Below are positions 60,601 through 64,000 of a stretch of DNA of 64,000 nucleotides, one piece after another. Source of the DNA: Scatophagus argus (lineage: Eukaryota > Chordata > Actinopteri > Scatophagidae); the NCBI RefSeq assembly GCF_020382885.2, contig NC_058513.1:10015774-10079773 (forward strand), written 5' to 3'. Both the position numbers and the translations under genes were made by a program. The notes under the pieces are model-generated. The model did not search any database. It was not told where the DNA came from and saw only the letters and a list, made by a program, of their open reading frames with translations. The first letter of the stretch is position 1. Each line of letters starts with the position of its first letter.

Positions 60601-62284
60601 TGTGTTTTTGAAAGTTATTTTTTACACTTCGAGCGGACAGGTGAAGACTTTCTTCGCAAAGCTACCCGCTTTCTTCTTACAGATACTGAGGGATGCTCAT
60701 TAACATTTAAGTGAACTCACCTGCGAAGTGCAGAGGCGTGTACACGTCAACACGCTTCACGTGGAACGTCGTGCCGTCTCGTCTATTGTCTGTTACGGTC
60801 TGTGAATATTTTATTACGCTTTTTATGTCTTAAATAATTGATTCATGTTCTTTCCCCTTTTGTCGAAACCTGGACACGTTCAGGGTGCTGCCACTGATTT
60901 TAAACTAGTAGTGTTTGAGTTCCATACGGGTCGTCTGGGTGACAGTGAACAGCGACATCTAGTGGTCAAAGTGTACAAGGTTCTAGTAGCATATTCACCA
61001 TTATACTATTCCTGTCCAGTGAAAACCATATAAAACCATTTGCCATTTTTTCTGACGAACTTTTGTTTATTATTTGTTTTATTATTTGTTTATAATTAAG
61101 TGTTCCTTTATGTGTTGGGAAAATTTTCCTACCTCTTAAGTTGAATGAACCATTAAAAAACAAACAAAAAAACAGCTCTTTGATTGGCTGTAAAATGCAT
61201 TGTTTCACTGCTGTTTTACATGGCAATACTACAAACATATTAATGAGGGTCTTATGGAACATGAAGCATTGCTGTACATTAAACAACAGCAGTAACAGGC
61301 GCCATGCACATGAAGGCAGCAGTAATATTAATTAAAAAATAACATAACAGTAAAATACTGAAAGAAGCATTGCCATGAATTCAACATCCTAACTGAAATA
61401 ACTAAGTAAATAACATCAACCTCTTAATATACATTTTCCTGTGTAATTCTCACTTTTTAAAAACATTTTCTTTCTTCATCTGCTATACATCTGCTGACAC
61501 TAATTTCTTTGTAATTACTAAACTTTGTTCAGATATTTATTGTTATTATTAATATATTATTATTATTGTATGTTAAAATAATTTACCAGCTTATACTTCC
61601 TGATGTCACTGTTCTTAGTGCAGAATTGTGTAGACTTCAGATTACTTTTCATGATAGGTTGGTTTCAACAAACTTCCTCTGAAACAGCAAGACAAATCAT
61701 GTTCTAATTTATTTTATTCTTTGGGATTGTTTTAAACAGATTGAATAGAGCAATAGTGAAAGAATAATGAAAAAGAAATCTGACATTAAATATATGACAG
61801 CTTCATTTGTTACACAAAACATTCCGTATATAGCAGTCAGCGTACAATATATAAATGCAGTTGCAGCGGGTGGCACTTATATTTTTTGCAATATAAAGCA
61901 AATATATTAAAGGGGATTTCCTTGCACAACAGTACACGTCATTCACTGAAACAATAAATTTTCTACCTTTGGCAAAAGAATTCAATTTTCAATATTCAAT
62001 TTGAATCAGTACAGTATGTAAACGATTTACATACATGACAAAAGCATTTGGCGCACATTTTGTTTCTCTCTAACCACTGCTAGAGTTACATTTCACACTG
62101 CCAGTCTTAATGCAGTCCACTGTCTTGTTTTGTTTTTTTTAATTAACTGGGTTACACGATTCTCTTTTTGGTTCCCTCTCTCTAACAACTCTAATATTTT
62201 TAAAACCATGAAAGAGACCAGCTCCACCCTCATTTCCACAATAACAAACAGACAAAAAAATAAAAAAAAAGTCCTGCTGTGTCC
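60601..62284. other. patl2 promoter and tgfb1i1 3'UTR region
   Basis: 60601-60800 is CpG-containing and should be the patl2 5'UTR and promoter. From about 60990 to 62284 the sequence is AT-rich with several minus-strand AATAAA hexamers, fitting a long 3'UTR and downstream flank of tgfb1i1. No coding exon is seen. Confidence 0.4.
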
Positions 62285-63996
62285 TCAACCAAAGAGTTTG
62301 ATGAAGCACGGGTGGCAGTAGGGTTTGTTCTCCTGCTCCTTGAAGCAGCCTTTGCTCAGGGGCTTCAGGCAGAAGTGACACACGAGGTGGTGGGGGTGGA
62401 ATTTGGCCCCCATGGCGGTGACGCAGCGGCCCAGGATTGGCTGCTGGCAGGCCTGACACATGCTGCCACGGGACTGGTGGTAGTGGGCCTCACACAGGGG
62501 TTTGCCCTCGTGTTCAAAGAAGCTGCCGTTGACAAATGGGCTGTAGCACTCCTGGAGAAAAGAGGAAGTGAGAGTCAGTTGCAGCCCTGACTCATGGAAC
62601 TATAATTAGAAAGTTGTCCTGTGAAAGGACAACTTTCTCATGACATAATTCCAAGTAATTTTGAGGTTTTCAGTTTTTTTTTTACATGGCAGTTTTACTT
62701 AGAGCAGGACTGCCCTGCTGACACATATGACACAGTTACACATCACAATTCGATCTGTTGGTCACTGAGCAGCTTCAAGTGCCTTGTTCATTGGAACTCA
62801 TAAAACAAACAGGCAGTTCATTTGTCTCCTAAATGTGCCGTGATGCATTTGCAGGGTCATAGCAAGGATTTTTAGAAATACTGACCTGATAAATCCAAAT
62901 TGCACAGTGGAATTGTTTTATAAATAATTGTCTGAGAGTTTCACTAAACACAGAGATAGCACTGACTTGGAAAGAAGTTGCTTCAATGTAAAAAAAAACA
63001 ACAAAACAAAACAAGGCTGTGGTGTAATTAAATAGTTCTGCCATGTTACTGTAGCTTGACACATTTATTAGCTTCAGTGTAGTGACGCTTCATTTAATGT
63101 ACTGTAACTGGTAGGTTAGCTCACTACATTTCCATGTAGCCTGCCCGACACCACTTTTGACTTCTCCAACTTTCTTGACTCCTTGTCCAAATAAATCTTT
63201 AAAAACTGCAACCATGATACTCCAAGAAATCAAGTCCTTGGTCACTCACACTCACCCTACATACGAAGCACTGTGGGTGCCAGAGAGAGTTGAGAGCTGA
63301 GATGTAGTTTTCCAGAATTGGCTGGCTGCAGCCTTGACAGCGGGAAGCAAACAGAGTCAAGAAGCACTGCTGGCAGTACTGCTGGCCCTCACGGTCATGG
63401 AAACCTGCAGAAGATCCGGTCACAGCTTTACACAGTTCAACAGTTTCTTTCATAAAGGTTAAATTAACTGAATGACGAACAGTGTCTGAACCTTTTCCAT
63501 GTGACTCCAATCTGTGGAACATAAAACTACAATTTGTAGCAGTTTAAGTTTTGAAGATTTAAACATTGACTGTATTTTTTGTCTCAAAGCTTGTTCTGCT
63601 TTAAATTTGTCCATTTTCGTGCCAAAGTATTTCCTGAACTCTTTGTAGGGTGGAGCAGAACATTAACTAGCCTTTGAAAACCGTACAAATTGAATGTTTA
63701 TAGCAGCTTTTTAAATCAGTCTTACAGTTTAGGGAAACGTGTACATGTCTACCTTCTATAGATTTCTATAGTAAATAAACTCAACAATTCACTGAATGAT
63801 TAATTGAATGTGTTCATTTAGTCGTGCAAAGTTTTTTATTTATGTAAGCATGACTCTGCTGAGATTCACTGTTAACAGTTGTGTTGAACCCAGACAGGAT
63901 GTGCCGCCCATTACCTTCCTCTCCGAATGCCCGGCTGCACTTAACACAGCAGAAACACTCTGGGTGCCAATTCTTATCCAGAGCGGTGACCATTTT
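62285..63996 (-). CDS. tgfb1i1: Transforming growth factor beta-1-induced transcript 1 (Hic-5), C-terminal LIM region, partial
   Basis: Paxillin-family adaptor at focal adhesions and in the nucleus, where it co-activates steroid receptors. Three exons are inside the window (minus): 63915-63996, 63256-63404, 62285-62551; the 5' part lies beyond the right edge. The first gives [17 protein letters not shown] (half of LIM2); the second has [10 protein letters not shown] and [20 protein letters not shown] (LIM2-LIM3); the last has [13 protein letters not shown] and [18 protein letters not shown] (LIM3-LIM4) and stops after KLFG at 62285. Zinc-ligand Cys/His spacing is intact throughout. The ending LFG and GSFFEHEG favour Hic-5 over paxillin (ends LFC) and leupaxin. 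The exon junctions keep frame (phase 1, then 0). Confidence 0.9.
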
Positions 63997-64000
63997 CTAA

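Overview
The window is nuclear DNA of a teleost fish. The genes are split into many short exons with GT-AG introns, the proteins match vertebrate families closely, and the introns and spacers hold typical teleost dispersed repeats and a decayed Tc1/mariner copy. I built the gene models by joining exons by eye at splice sites. For the five complete models other than the glycine-rich gene, the summed coding length is an exact multiple of three and the protein length fits the family.

Layout, left to right: (1) the last exon of a cytosolic sulfotransferase (+, 90-202); (2) atp2a1, the fast-muscle SERCA1 calcium pump (-, 11349 to 2768, with an alternative last exon at 1068-1084) and its TATA/CCAAT promoter near 11.53 kb; (3) a 7 kb spacer (about 11.6-18.6 kb) with a G-rich tract, a Tc1 fragment and one or two orphan exon-like segments; (4) ppp1ca, protein phosphatase 1 catalytic subunit alpha (-, 24629 to 19349); (5) an 886-bp head-to-head promoter region with a perfect inverted repeat of CCAAT boxes; (6) pelo, the ribosome-rescue factor Pelota (+, 25515 to 29744, 13 coding exons); (7) paqr4 (-, 32893 to 30581); (8) a 17.5 kb glycine-rich extracellular matrix gene of about 60 tiny exons, best matched to calymmin/GREP1 (-, 51364 to 33852); (9) patl2, a PAT1-family RNA-binding protein (-, 60600 to 54943, 18 coding exons); (10) the 3' part of tgfb1i1 (Hic-5), a LIM-domain focal adhesion protein, cut by the window end (-, 63996 to 62285).

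The genes do not form one pathway. Several have human counterparts on chromosome 16 (SULT1A, ATP2A1 and TGFB1I1 on 16p; PAQR4 and GREP1 close together on 16p13.3, from memory), so this looks like a shuffled piece of that ancient linkage group. The PAQR4-GREP1 neighbourhood supports the naming of the glycine-rich gene.

The most striking object is the glycine-rich gene. Every internal exon I could place is flanked by phase-1 introns and has a length divisible by three (9 to 387 nt). It carries an internal tandem duplication that includes introns and two GC-AG introns, one of which decides between two C-termini.
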